A stretch of 24,534 nucleotides of DNA from Mnemiopsis leidyi (lineage: Eukaryota; Ctenophora; Tentaculata; Lobata; Bolinopsidae). Below, in pieces: positions 11,601-20,665 of this stretch; positions within the stretch are counted from its first letter, which is position 1, and every line of letters begins with the position of its first letter. The notes under the pieces are model-generated. The model saw only the letters and a list, made by a program, of their open reading frames with translations, ran no database searches and was not told the DNA's origin. A program made the position numbers and the translations under genes. The stretch spans positions 32,989 through 57,522 of the forward strand of contig JH153216.1 of NCBI GenBank assembly GCA_000226015.1, given 5' to 3'.

Positions 11601-14130
11601 TTATCAGAATTTTACAAAATCAGCAGGAAAATTTTCAAGTTAAAATTCTGATTCAGAAGTGTGGTGAAATACTGTGTTTTCATTGATTTAGTATAAAAAT
11701 TTTCTAAAATGTTGCACATTAAAATTAAAAGACCAAAAATCAAGTTTTTTTGCATGAAGTAGGGGGTTTCCGACTGTGATGATTTCATTATGGTTATTTA
11801 CCTCTAATATTTAGAGGGGTTTTGTCATGATGACAAATGATGAAAATTTGCTGATGTCATATGTGAACGACCCCTAACTACAATGCTAAATTAAAGATTA
11901 AAGTGCTTAAGCTAGTTCTCTACTACATCGGAGACTGTAACTCTTCTGGCCTTAATTTCGTATCAGAAATAAATTTCTCTCTCTCTCTCTCTCTCTTTGT
12001 AAATTCGAATTGAATAAACAATCGACTGTTAGGAATTAGGAACAGGTCAGCTGAACTCTAACAGTTACTAAACCAACACAGACAAAAAATAAAATTGAGC
12101 ATATTATCTTATAGACAGGGATGCAGGTGGGGGAACTGACTGGATGCAAAAGTTCATGAGTCATGAGCCTTCTCCATGAAAAATTTAGTTCGGGAGCTTA
12201 GATATTTCCTGTTGACTCTCAAAAATGTTATCAAACTATATTTTTATTTTGAATTACTCCCTAGCTATCGGACATGGACTAAACTTTTTTTTTCCTGTGG
12301 CAAGCTGAAAAATAAAATGAACTGGATTTTCTACTAATTAGCAGTGCTCAAGTTTAAAAGTACTCAAGTTTAATCATTGTACTTACTTTTTTTTGATACT
12401 TTTTGAAGGGTTCGGCAGGGCTCGCATCTGGAATCAGCGTCAAGCGCATACTCCATTTCCCCCCACAGCACACCAGTCCAGTAGAGAGTTGCTGTTAGGG
12501 GGAGTGTACCCTGGCACCGGTGGCCTGTCCGGAAACTGATCAATGAATCCACCGAGTGCTACTTTAAAAGGCTCAAGTGTGGTGTGGCAGTTGACACTTT
12601 TTGGTAAAAGATTCCATAATCTGGCAGCTTTGATTCCAAAAGAGTTATCATAAGCAGTCGAGTNNNNNNNNNNNNNNNNNNNNNNNNNNNNNNNNNNNNN
12701 NNNNNNNNNNNNNNNNNNNNNNNNNNNNNNNNNNNNNNNNNNNNNNNNNNNNNNNNNNNNNNNNNNNNNNNNNNNNNNNNNNNNNNNNNNNNNNNNNNNN
12801 NNNNNNNNNNNNNNNNNNNNNNNNNNNNNNNNNNNNNNNNNNNNNNNNNNNNNNNNNNNNNNNNNNNNNNNNNNNNNNNNNNNNNNNNNNNNNNNNNNNN
12901 NNNNNNNNNNNNNNNNNNNNNNNNNNNNNNNNNNNNNNNNNNNNNNNNNNNNNNNNNNNNNNNNNNNNNNNNNNNNNNNNNNNNNNNNNNNNNNNNNNNN
13001 NNNNNNNNNNNNNNNNNNNNNNNNNNNNNNNNNNNNNNNNNNNNNNNNNNNNNNNNNNNNNNNNNNNNNNNNNNNNNNNNNNNNNNNNNNNNNNNNNNNN
13101 NNNNNNNNNNNNNNNNNNNNNNNNNNNNNNNNNNNNNNNNNNNNNNNNNNNNNNNNNNNNNNNNNNNNNNNNNNNNNNNNNNNNNNNNNNNNNNNNNNNN
13201 NNNNNNNNNNNNNNNNNNNNNNNNNNNNNNNNNNNNNNNNNNNNNNNNNNNNNNNNNNNNNNNNNNNNNNNNNNNNNNNNNNNNNNNNNNNNNNNNNNNN
13301 NNNNNNNNNNNNNNNNNNNNNNNNNNNNNNNNNNNNNNNNNNNNNNNNNNNNNNNNNNNNNNNNNNNNNNNNNNNNNNNNNNNNNNNNNNNNNNNNNNNN
13401 NNNNNNNNNNNNNNNNNNNNNNNNNNATTGGGCTTGTAGTAATTCTGCTTTCTCAGCAGCATCGTTGGTCAGGACCCCTTCATTGTTCCTGAGTGGTGCC
13501 ACACTTGACTTTGCTTTGATAGCCTTTTAGCATATGAGTAAAAGAATTTAGGATTGGTCTTGATCGTGGATACAGCATTCTTTTCTTGCTGGTCAAGATG
13601 GCTTACAATGGCATCCTTAATTTCGTATGCAGTTAAGCTTGCGGATAGCTCAAGCTTGGGAATGTTTTGGGAATCAGGTACATTCTTCTTCAGATGTTGA
13701 AGTTTCCGACTTATCTTTCTCTTCTTCATTTTTAATGCTGCTAACTCCTTCTGCAGCTTAGTCTTACCGCACTTATCAGTTTTGGTCTTGGCGGGGCAGT
13801 GTACCCCGAGAATTTTTTTCGTTTTTTAGGTTTTTGTTTTTTGTTTTTTTGAGGATTTTATGTAAATTTTTTGTATTTTGATGGTTTTCTTGTATACATT
13901 AAAACATGGCAGTAATGTGCTTATATTATGTCATCGGTGGATGGGAACTCTGTTGTTTGATTTCTTTAATTTGAACCATAGTCATGGTCATTTTTAACCG
14001 TGACCATCATGTCAATTATGTTTCAGAGATGTCAGACCCCCTTCGGACACCCCCAAAAGTGGCGTCACCCCAGCACAAAAAACAGAGGTTATCGCTCAGC
14101 CTCAAGAAAAACCAGAGCCGAAACAGATAG
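5683..14130 (+). CDS. Acidic nuclear-type protein, possibly ETAA1-like; hosts a GPCR in its last intron
   Basis: Deduced exons are 5683-5689, 5852-5973, 7789-7884, 8628-8822, 8968-9586 and 14027-14130. All phases agree, giving 380 residues. The start ATG has a good context (A at -3, G at +4) in an exon that begins after the acceptor at 5640. An out-of-frame ATG lies at 5673. Residues 15-23 (VIGWDMNSP) resemble the N-terminal WDxxSP motif of ETAA1, an RPA-binding ATR activator. Three acidic stretches with regular aromatic or aliphatic residues lie at about 89-104 (DSDFDDFSDDVLSQI), 214-233 (EFISDDDEEIF) and 318-337 (DDFSDDSFDDLEIDEALL). Such motifs are typical of RPA70N ligands. The tail is basic with SP/TP sites (RTPPKVASPQHKKQRLSL). 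The last exon was chosen because it restores phase and is protein-like. If it is wrong, the frame reads through to a stop at about 9663. ETAA1 identity is tentative; vertebrate ETAA1 is much longer. Confidence 0.6.
5974..6097 (+). repeat. 62-bp tandem duplication starting at a 5' splice site
   Basis: Positions 5974-6035 and 6036-6097 are near-identical, with two differences seen. Each copy begins GTAAGTTTCATGTACTGTAA. The first base of copy 1 is the first base of the intron after exon 5852-5973, so the splice donor is duplicated 62 bp downstream. Confidence 0.85.
6943..7058 (+). repeat. Diverging 56-bp tandem duplication in the intron
   Basis: TATATTCATTGTTAGGATGA begins at 6943 and again at 6999. 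The two copies continue in parallel through GACTTAAACTGTAGC and ATCGATTAAACTGTATCTAT, with a 2-base CT insertion in the second copy. The rest of this intron (5974-7788) shows no coding sequence. Confidence 0.75.
7258..7322 (+). repeat. 16-bp minisatellite, about four copies
   Basis: The unit is approximately GTGTAGTGGTATAGTA, repeated head to tail with small changes. It lies in the second intron of the acidic-protein gene. Confidence 0.8.
7885..8627. other. Intron of the acidic-protein gene
   Basis: AT-rich intron beginning with a weak donor (AAG|GTTTAG) and ending in CTTTTAG. No gene, repeat or RNA was recognised in it. Confidence 0.5.
10160..11164 (-). CDS. Divergent rhodopsin-like G-protein-coupled receptor, intronless, nested antisense
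   Basis: A single 334-residue ORF with seven hydrophobic segments at about 25-49, 58-85, 97-124, 142-160, 187-216, 231-256 and 269-290. Class A traits are C97 at the top of TM3 with C175 in the second extracellular loop (likely disulfide), W148 in TM4 and P249 in TM6. N4 in NES is a possible glycosylation site. Several hallmark motifs are altered: GD for GN in TM1 (39-40), N70 where TM2 usually has Asp, SKM (121-123) where DRY is expected, and NFYIL (281-285) for NPxxY. TM7 contains no Lys at the retinal-binding position of opsins, so this is not an opsin. The tail is short, with a charged GEGERSVEEREREt-like end. The ligand and G protein are unknown. On its own strand a good 3' splice-like tract, TTGTTTGGTGTTTTCCAG, ends about 27 bases before the ATG. 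Confidence 0.85.
   Translation of the reverse strand: MLKNESSPYCTTSYKIDNPTERDILIGYKVLLSASTLIGDSLILVGSLRYDAIKLHKILVIFVEHMAVANILMSLFSIIPGAVSLAVNDQILGHGTCYLTYFFNDGLALVQCLLTGAIAMSKMLIVKYPLEAMRFSTKEAKIAVIGIWITGSIFPAAALAKDKEGVYFSYVVYICDYTTLHNWSKKAHNIYVSAVGIVTLTSAAVTVISSIMLLVLAKRATVGRIEGLQLQGVLTVLLTAAAHILLALPLAVYYISRAFTKPNYYFYRYAWWISQLGCTINFYILGLTLPSFREFLKSKLLNKIVQVWKIFCNGNEGERSVEERERETLLPSRI
11452..11871. mobile_element. Possible MITE with about 20-bp imperfect terminal inverted repeats
   Basis: The left end GTCATTCACATATGACGTCA is matched in inverted orientation by the right end, GATGTCATATGTGAACGAC, with two or so mismatches. The interior is 420 bp, non-coding, and rich in TGATGAC/GTCATCA motifs and T runs. 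No clear target-site duplication was seen and no other copy occurs in the window, so transposon identity rests on the inverted ends alone. Confidence 0.35.
11974..11997 (+). repeat. (CT)n microsatellite
   Basis: A run of about eleven CT units, TTTCTCTCTCTCTCTCTC, in the large intron. DNA on either side (11872-12439) is AT-rich with no recognised gene. Confidence 0.85.
12440..13806 (-). mobile_element. LINE (non-LTR retrotransposon) fragment, frameshifted and interrupted by an assembly gap
   Basis: Read on the minus strand. The 5' part (about 13806-13469) encodes a basic linker, then KTNPKFFYSYAKRLSK, typical of the stretch just before the reverse transcriptase in jockey/CR1-like LINEs. The next expected segment, MAPLRNNEGVLTNDAAEKAE, is in another frame (from 13502), so there is a frameshift near 13500-13520. 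After the gap, the 3' part encodes NSFGIKAARLWNLLPKSV, the usual C-terminal tail after the reverse transcriptase, and ends PPNSNSLLDW about 10 residues before the stop at 12440. The reverse transcriptase core falls in the gap. The copy cannot encode an intact protein as assembled. Confidence 0.8.
12664..13426. other. Assembly gap of 763 N
   Basis: Unresolved bases inside the LINE, probably an assembly failure at repetitive DNA. The true length is unknown. Confidence 0.99.
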
Positions 14131-16022
14131 TGTAGTGACAAAAATTGATTTGATGACGATTTCATATGTTTTCCCCGTAATTCTACGACGTGTTGAGTTT
14201 TGAGATAATGTTGATTTTTAAATGGTGTTATGTAGGACATTGTTCTACACAATGGGATTTTATATGTTTTGATGCATAATTTTTCAAGCGTTTACAGGTT
14301 ATATTTCTGTTACGTTTCATAGAACACAGAAGATATTGCTTGGTTTAAATGAAAGAAATAACTTGTATCATATGTTAGTTACACTTTTAAATTTTATGAT
14401 ATAGTTATTTATGAAAGTTTCATCAGTTGCAATTGATGTTATTCGACGTAATTTAAGATTTCCTATGCTTTTTAAAGTTTTAAGTCACACGTATTAATGT
14501 AATTTTAAGCACTAAAAAGTACGTGATCATCCGTTTTTACATAACTTATGTATAGTCGCTATTAGTAATACGCCCACGTTAACGTATATTCTGTGTACAT
14601 GTAGATTGGTGACCGGTGTGATGTTGTTGAGCTGTGTAGAGCAGCTAGAGCTACATTAATTCATTAGATGTCGCCCAATTCCAAGTCCACGAACATTTCT
14701 GAGTAAATGATCGTCCTCGTTAGGAACGGTTGAGAGTGTCGAGTTAGATAGAATTAAAGTTCTTCTTCGCTCCTTCATAAATAATGTCTCCCCTTTGTCA
14801 TTAACAAAAACCATTATAACCACTGAGCAGGGTGGTGCTGAAGCTTGATGCGTTTCAAATGTAAATGATTATGCCCTTTTTGGGGATCTGATTATTTGGC
14901 TCATAATTTGTAATCTACGGTATGTGCCATTAAACATATGTTCGTGTGAGTTGCGCAATGAAAAGGGTTAAAACAGGTGTGACCTGTATGAGTTGTCAGC
15001 AGATGTGAACTTGTGGTGCTCTTAATCTTAAAGAAACTTCTACAGAATATTTCAGAAAAGCTTTTACTTGGTAAACTAATTTTCCGGGCTAATGCATATA
15101 TAATTCCCTGTCGTAAGAAAATTAATATCTGTCTGAGCTGCAGCTGCTTTTAATAGTTTATAAAGTTGGGGTAGGGCATCACGTCAAACTCTTTTAAGTT
15201 TCACGTTTTTTCTTCCTCGCATGAGACATCAGTATAATCAGACCAAATCAGAAAGCCGGTCGTTGATTGTATATATTTCGCAGACTAAAGCTGGCACATC
15301 CAATTGGCACAAACAGTATTGAATTATCTCCTGGCTGGCTGACCGTTGGCAACCCGGTGCAAGGGTGCAATATGCATGTTAACGTTCACTGACAGATTGT
15401 CCAGCATGTTCCTTGTTCCTCCGTGCAGACTTACTATTCGATACAGTGATGTGTGTATAACTGATTGTCTCAATATGGAGTTTCTGTAAGTTGGTGTGCA
15501 ATCAATCATTGCAAGACTTCAAATTATATTTAGTGCATTGCGACACAGCACGGCTTCTTGCAGATCAGAAGTGGCAACACATGTCACACTATTTTATTCT
15601 TACGGGACTAGTATGTAAGGCGCAGGGACGTTTTGTCATGGTTCCACGCTGATAAAGCGCCCATTTTGCGCGCGTTCGTCCGATTTTGTTGGTCCGTGAT
15701 AAAGTAATAGCTTATACGTTACTTAGCGGACACTATATATTATGCTCCTGCTGCGCTTTAACAAACGAAGATATTCTAGAACTTGCTAAACTTCTGGCAC
15801 AACAGTATCCGTCCACATATCTCGTGATTGATCCACGCAACTATTTAAATCTAGAAGTTTAATTATGAAAGTGTGACTACCATGTACGTTGTTTTAAAGT
15901 GGCCCGCGACGGACCAGTATTATGATGCACGAAGCTATTGAGGAAAGGAAGATTTTCTGCCATTGCGCATTAGATCATTTCAGTTTTAGTGACATAATAC
16001 TCTCCCCTGTACTCCTAGGATA
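14131..16022. other. Intergenic region between the acidic-protein gene and the second JmjC gene
   Basis: Starts with the presumed 3' UTR of the acidic-protein gene. No gene was recognised. A 61-codon minus-strand ORF at 15324-15509 has no family motif. Around 15600-15720 there is a more CpG-rich stretch (GCGCGCGTTCG) that could be part of a promoter. The last bases, CTCTCCCCTGTACTCCTAG, form a strong 3' splice-like tract whose AG (16017-16018) lies four bases before the ATG. Confidence 0.45.
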
Positions 16023-18226
16023 ATGTTACATGTTCTACACTACATACTCCAACTGCTAGGTTTCCATGGACAGCAGTTGCCACTAGGCAGGCAAAGTCCC
16101 GCTATCCCGGTAAAGGAGATACAGGGATTTGTCGATCCCGCCACGTTTTTTCAAGAACATGTAATTCCGGGCCGGCCCGTGGTATTTAAAGGAGCAGCTA
16201 AGGAATTTCCTGCATTCCAAAGATGGTCTGATGAGTATTTCTTATCATTTAATGAGAGGTTAGACATATTCCTTTGCGATTGTCTACATTCATTTGCCAT
16301 TTAGTTTCCTTGTATTCAATTAGATTCTATGGAAAACAATATGCATCCACCGCCTCCCTCTTCCAATAACATCTTAAACATTTCTATGTCTAGAACAGCC
16401 GAAATTAATTTCTCTGTTTTCAGTAACAATTGGATGGTGCAATACGAGTTAGGCAAGAAAGAGACTCGAGAGGGCGGCCAAGAACCCATTTCATTTGCTG
16501 AGTACATAAAGCGATATACTGACGAGGATCTGTATTGCGTCACTGGCTTGCCTAAGTGAGTTTCAGTTGTACTGTATTCAATGCTGCTTCATGTTTAGAA
16601 TTATGATAATTTTGTATTTGCCAAGGGGTATAAATTAAGAATCCAGTAATAATCGTGTTTTTAACCAGTTGTTAACTGGTATTTTCAGGTTTTTGCGCAG
16701 TGACATGCCGATATTCCGACCTCTAAATTGCTATTTCGTCCTGTCTAAACTGATGGATGATCTGGTTATGTGGTTCAGTAGCGGTGGCACAAAGAGTGTC
16801 TGGCATTACGACGATTACGAAAATCTCAACTGTCTTATTAAAGGTTTGCTACATTCCTGGTTCGTGTGAGTTGTGTAGTTAGTAAGCTCATGGTTAGAAA
16901 GTATGTTATTAGTGTGCTACTGTCTACTAGACAGTTCCCTAGACAGTGTCTAGGGAACTAGTTATTGACTACGCAAATTAGTTTTGTGAATAGTCTAGAT
17001 ATAAGTAGCTCATATTTTATCTAACTAAATGAAATATCTTCATTTATCTGAGTAATTTCTCCAAATCTTATACATTCCTGCTACACCTCATAGTCTAACC
17101 GCCGTACAACTCGCAGGAAAGAAAGAGCTGATCTTAGCAAACAGGTCAGAGTTAGAACTAGGACACTTTCTCCGAGAAGGCTCCTTCTCCAAGGTCGATG
17201 TGGATTCCGTGGACCTGGACAGTTACCCTGGGTTTAGCGAGATAACCTTCTACAACGCCACTATCGAAGCTGGCGACTGTGTGTACATTCCCACATTCTG
17301 GGGGCATGTTGTCAGATCTTGGGGAAGGTTCGGGAAATTCCCATTTCTTACCCGTCAAAAGTTACGTGCATTTAGTGGAGTTCCCATCATGACACATGTT
17401 TTTTATCTAACCGATCTCTCTATTTAGAAATATCGCGATAAACGCCTGGTGGGAAATCTACAAAACACCGTTTGAGTGTGTCCCCTCGGAAATGACTGAC
17501 TGGGGAGCTGTATCGATGACGTGAGTACACATCCTAACACAACAACGTGATCACTTTTCTCATCAGTAAAACATATTATTTGGTAAATCTTCCTGGGTAT
17601 AACAAAGTTTTGCTAGCTTATTGCTCTCTCCCAGAACTGACTCCGACATCGGTAAAGCTGGGGAGGAGGTGATGAAGGACACTGAGGGAGCGCGGCAACT
17701 GTCTGGTAACTTCAGGTTGATCTTATGGAGCTCTCAGTCTATGAGAAAGGAGGGTCGAATATCAAGATCTGATTTTATGGCCGCCTTGTCCGATGTTTTG
17801 GACGATATATTAGATCTGCTAGAAGAAGGTACTTTTTAGTTAACTATTACTATATATAGTTTTATTGCATTTTCGTTTAAAGTTGTTAAGTTATTAAAAG
17901 TTATCACTTGCACTGACAAAACTTTACCATTGGGTGGGGGTTGAGAAAATAACAAAAAGGTGGTTGTTATGTAAAGAACCAAATTATGCATGATGTAACC
18001 CCTAGCACCAAACAATTTCATATGTATTAATATCACAGTATACGGGAACGCTCGGTATTTGTCCAATGAAGAATGGATAAAGGTTTTCCAGCAGTTGGAT
18101 GCTAACAGCGATGAACATCTGGACCCTCAAGAAATAGATCTACTATCAAGTGACGAGACTCTGCTTTTCATCGTAAAGCAAGCTGGGATTGTTAGATCAA
18201 AGGACAGTGATAAAGAGGAGCTTTAA
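16023..18226 (+). CDS. ER-lumen JmjC/cupin 2-oxoglutarate oxygenase with EF-hand and KEEL (copy 2)
   Basis: Deduced exons are 16023-16258, 16424-16555, 16689-16843, 17117-17327, 17428-17520, 17635-17828 and 18039-18226, with phases 2, 2, 1, 2, 2 and 1, giving 402 residues. A hydrophobic N-terminus (MLHVLHYILQLLGFHG) is a likely signal peptide. Both copies share the GFxDPxxFFxExVIPGxPVxF opening. The JmjC core has H162-x-D164 (SVWHYD) and distal H238 (in FWGHVV). The EF-hand loop is at 361-372 (DANSDEHLDPQE). The C-terminus is KEEL, a KDEL-like ER retrieval signal. The residues between the JmjC core and the EF-hand (about 276-340) are helical and acidic, and may contain a degenerate second EF-hand (MRKEGRISRSDFMAAL). 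The substrate is unknown. The last three introns match copy 1 in position and phase; the first three have no counterpart there. Confidence 0.88.
16934..16958. repeat. Perfect 12-bp inverted repeat with 1-base spacer
   Basis: GTTCCCTAGACA, one G, then TGTCTAGGGAAC. It lies in the intron 16844-17116 of the second JmjC gene. Confidence 0.85.
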
Positions 18227-18822
18227 TGATTATTCATACTCTGTGGGGATGAGTAAGCGTCATGCATCACTAGAGATACGCCTAATAACCTATTCGAGAC
18301 AGGTGTAACCTAGCCTACTTGCTTATTGGGCGTCTCTCGTATATCAATGCATACTGCTTACTGATTCTTTCCATGTTTAATTGTCACACCAGTTATAGCT
18401 TGCACAAGGTTTTAAAGTATAATCCCAAGTTATCTATCCCACGATTGTTTATAATGATTTCAGATTTTGATTTGTTTTGCAACTTTTTGACATATTTTAA
18501 TGGATATTGTTTTTGAATTTCAGACAGTTGATTTAATTTATTTAGTATGTTTGAAATAATATTTATTTTCTTAAAAGCTTGATTCTTATATTTGACTTCA
18601 TCTTTGAAAGCATTCACTAACAATCACATTACTCGTTTGTTGCTGGTCATTATACAGCAAACTTTCTATGACATGATTACAGTTCAGTCAAAATTTACCC
18701 TTAATGCATCGATATAAAACATTCTTGTTCTGTAAAAATCGATGCATTAGATCAACAAATTGTATAGAGTAATTCGTCAGTTAGACGTAATGTTCCCTTT
18801 TATAACGTTCTTGTTCTGTAGA
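18227..18822 (+). other. Intercistronic region before MRPL18, with hairpin
   Basis: No coding sequence and no AATAAA or ATTAAA was seen in the 596 bases between the JmjC stop and the MRPL18 start. An inverted repeat, AATGCATCGAT at 18703-18713 and ATCGATGCATT at 18738-18748, could form an 11-bp stem with a 24-base loop. The 13-mer TTCTTGTTCTGTA occurs at 18722-18734 and again at 18808-18820. In the second position it is followed by G, making the acceptor-like TGTAG one base before the ATG. Confidence 0.55.
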
Positions 18823-20394
18823 ATGTTTTGTAGAAGAGGTCTGGACAAATACGCCCTGTCCAAGATGTTGAGGAACGTTGTAAACGCAAACTCTTCTCGC
18901 AGTTTGTCCAAATTTGACCACTATTGGACGGCTCTGTCTCAACCTCAAGCTACTGAAAAAGACGAAGTTCCGAATATAGCTGTGAGAGTAAGTTGATTTC
19001 TCTGTCTGTTTCGTAAAATCAAGAACTAGAGAATTTTTCGAAGTGTGTACAAACGATGAGATCGCCTTGTGCATGGTCATATCAAATTTGTTTCAAATTA
19101 CAAATCGTATTGATGTGTGAGAGGTTTAAGTATCACGTATCACACAGGAGTACCGAGAAAAAGAGGCGGAAGAGAAAGAGTACTTCTACAACAGGAACCC
19201 CCGAAACTCAGAACTTCTCAACTTCAAGAGCAGGGAGTATGGCTGGACGTCAGATGAAACCAGGATTTGTACTAACTTTTACAACAGGTAGAGACTAGGG
19301 CTAAACTTCTTAAATGTTGTTAGTTGGAATCTACTTCTAGTAGAGTACCTCAAGCTAAACTTTTTTACAAGTAACCTGAAATGTGGATTTTTATCTAATC
19401 TTCTTATCGTTTTCCTCTGTTGTTATACTCGTACAATATAGTATTTTAACACATTCGCCACAGTTATCACACCTAACTTATTTCTAATCCTAGGATTGTG
19501 CTAGAAAAAACAGGTAAACACATCACAGCCAGACTTGAACACTTTGAGTCTGGCGAACTTCTTACAGTGTCCACCACTGAACCCTGGATAAGATCCAGAC
19601 TTGAAAAGACCTACGACAGGTAAACTGGTAAAACTGGTCGAAGTGAGCCTATCAAAGAAATAATTTGTTCAAAACTACTTTAGCCATGAGTTAATCTTTG
19701 ACATCAGAACAAGACAGACTGCGAATCCAAGTCATAAACGTTTTGTTAATCGCGAATTCAAGAAATGTATCCCGTGATCAAGGTGGTGAGGTCCCCAAAA
19801 TATCCTCAACAGTGCTGCGATCCGTCTATCTTGCCTAGCACTATCAGAATTGACTCTGATAATAATTTATAAAATTTTCGATCTCAGCGTTTGTCATTTT
19901 TCCGCAGGATTGCCGCTCTCAACATAGGAAGAATATTAGCTTACAGGATGAAAAGTCTGGGAATAAGTTCGGCTCGGTTCTGGGACCCACATGAAACCCA
20001 GTATATTAGCGCCAAGGTGAAATATTTTTATGATATATCTAGCCTTGATGTGTGTTTTGTATAATCTGCCATTATTTGGTTTTGGAAACAATTAGTTCTT
20101 TCATCATGACTACAAAACTGCTATAGTAACATGTTTTTTATGATTTTAAATTGCGGGATTAAATGTAAACAATAAACGGTACGGGCAATCCTGAAAAACA
20201 ACCCCCACCAGACAGAAGCGTTTATGTGTGGGTTGAAGATGGAGGGAGTGTCTCTAGAAGAGGCGGATGTAGAGGAGTTGTATTGGCATGTTGCTGAGGA
20301 CGGAGATACCGCTCATAACCACCACACTGAGCCGGAGAAGTTGCTGGAGTATCTTCATCACAAGGCTGAGGAGCACAGGAAACTTCACGAATGA
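18823..20394 (+). CDS. MRPL18: Mitochondrial large-subunit ribosomal protein uL18m (L18)
   Basis: Deduced exons are 18823-18987, 19148-19287, 19494-19619, 19908-20016 and 20212-20394, with phases 0, 2, 2 and 0, giving 240 residues. The family signature is YNRNPRNSELLNF, then TARLEHFESGELLTVSTTEPW, and AALNIGRILAYRM with LGISSARFWDP, the uL18 core that binds 5S-type rRNA or its replacement in the mitoribosome central protuberance. The N-terminus (MFCRRGLDKYALSKMLRNVV, then SSRSLSKF) is basic, Ser-rich and non-acidic, as expected for a mitochondrial targeting peptide. The C-terminal tail (YWHVAEDGDTAHNHH onward) is an extension beyond the human protein of 180 residues. An earlier in-frame ATG at 18790 exists, but it lies inside the pyrimidine tract that precedes the AG at 18820-18821, so 18823 was preferred. 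Confidence 0.9.
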
Positions 20395-20665
20395 TAGCCG
20401 GCGGACTTTTGAGGGACGATTTGTGATCATTGCTTTCGAGACTTATTGCTTTTTGTTGATTGCTAAGGTCTTTTTCATCAAATTACAGAACAAATTGTGA
20501 AACCATTTATTGACCACCTTACTAATATATCAAGCACACCATGAATTTTTTCAATACTTCTATTTAGTTAGCTCTACTGAAATGAAAATAGATTAGAATT
20601 TGAAAAGTATTCACCAAGCTGCAAAATGATTATCTTCAAGCATATAACTTATCCTCGCTGTAGCC

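Larger units (their letters stand above)
9587..14026 (+). other. 4.4-kb last intron of the acidic-protein gene, holding nested elements
   Basis: The donor is GTAGGC after exon 8968-9586 and the acceptor is TTTCAG before 14027. The intron contains the antisense GPCR (10160-11164), a TIR-bounded element (11452-11871), a CT microsatellite near 11975-11997, and a LINE with an assembly gap. From 9587 to 10159 only AT-rich sequence and a doubled TATCCCGGTCA-like motif near 10050-10075 were seen. The intron assignment depends on the final exon being correct. Confidence 0.5.

Noticed and set aside
15324-15509. 61-codon minus-strand ORF
   Set aside because: No recognisable family, no splice partners, and in-frame length consistent with chance.
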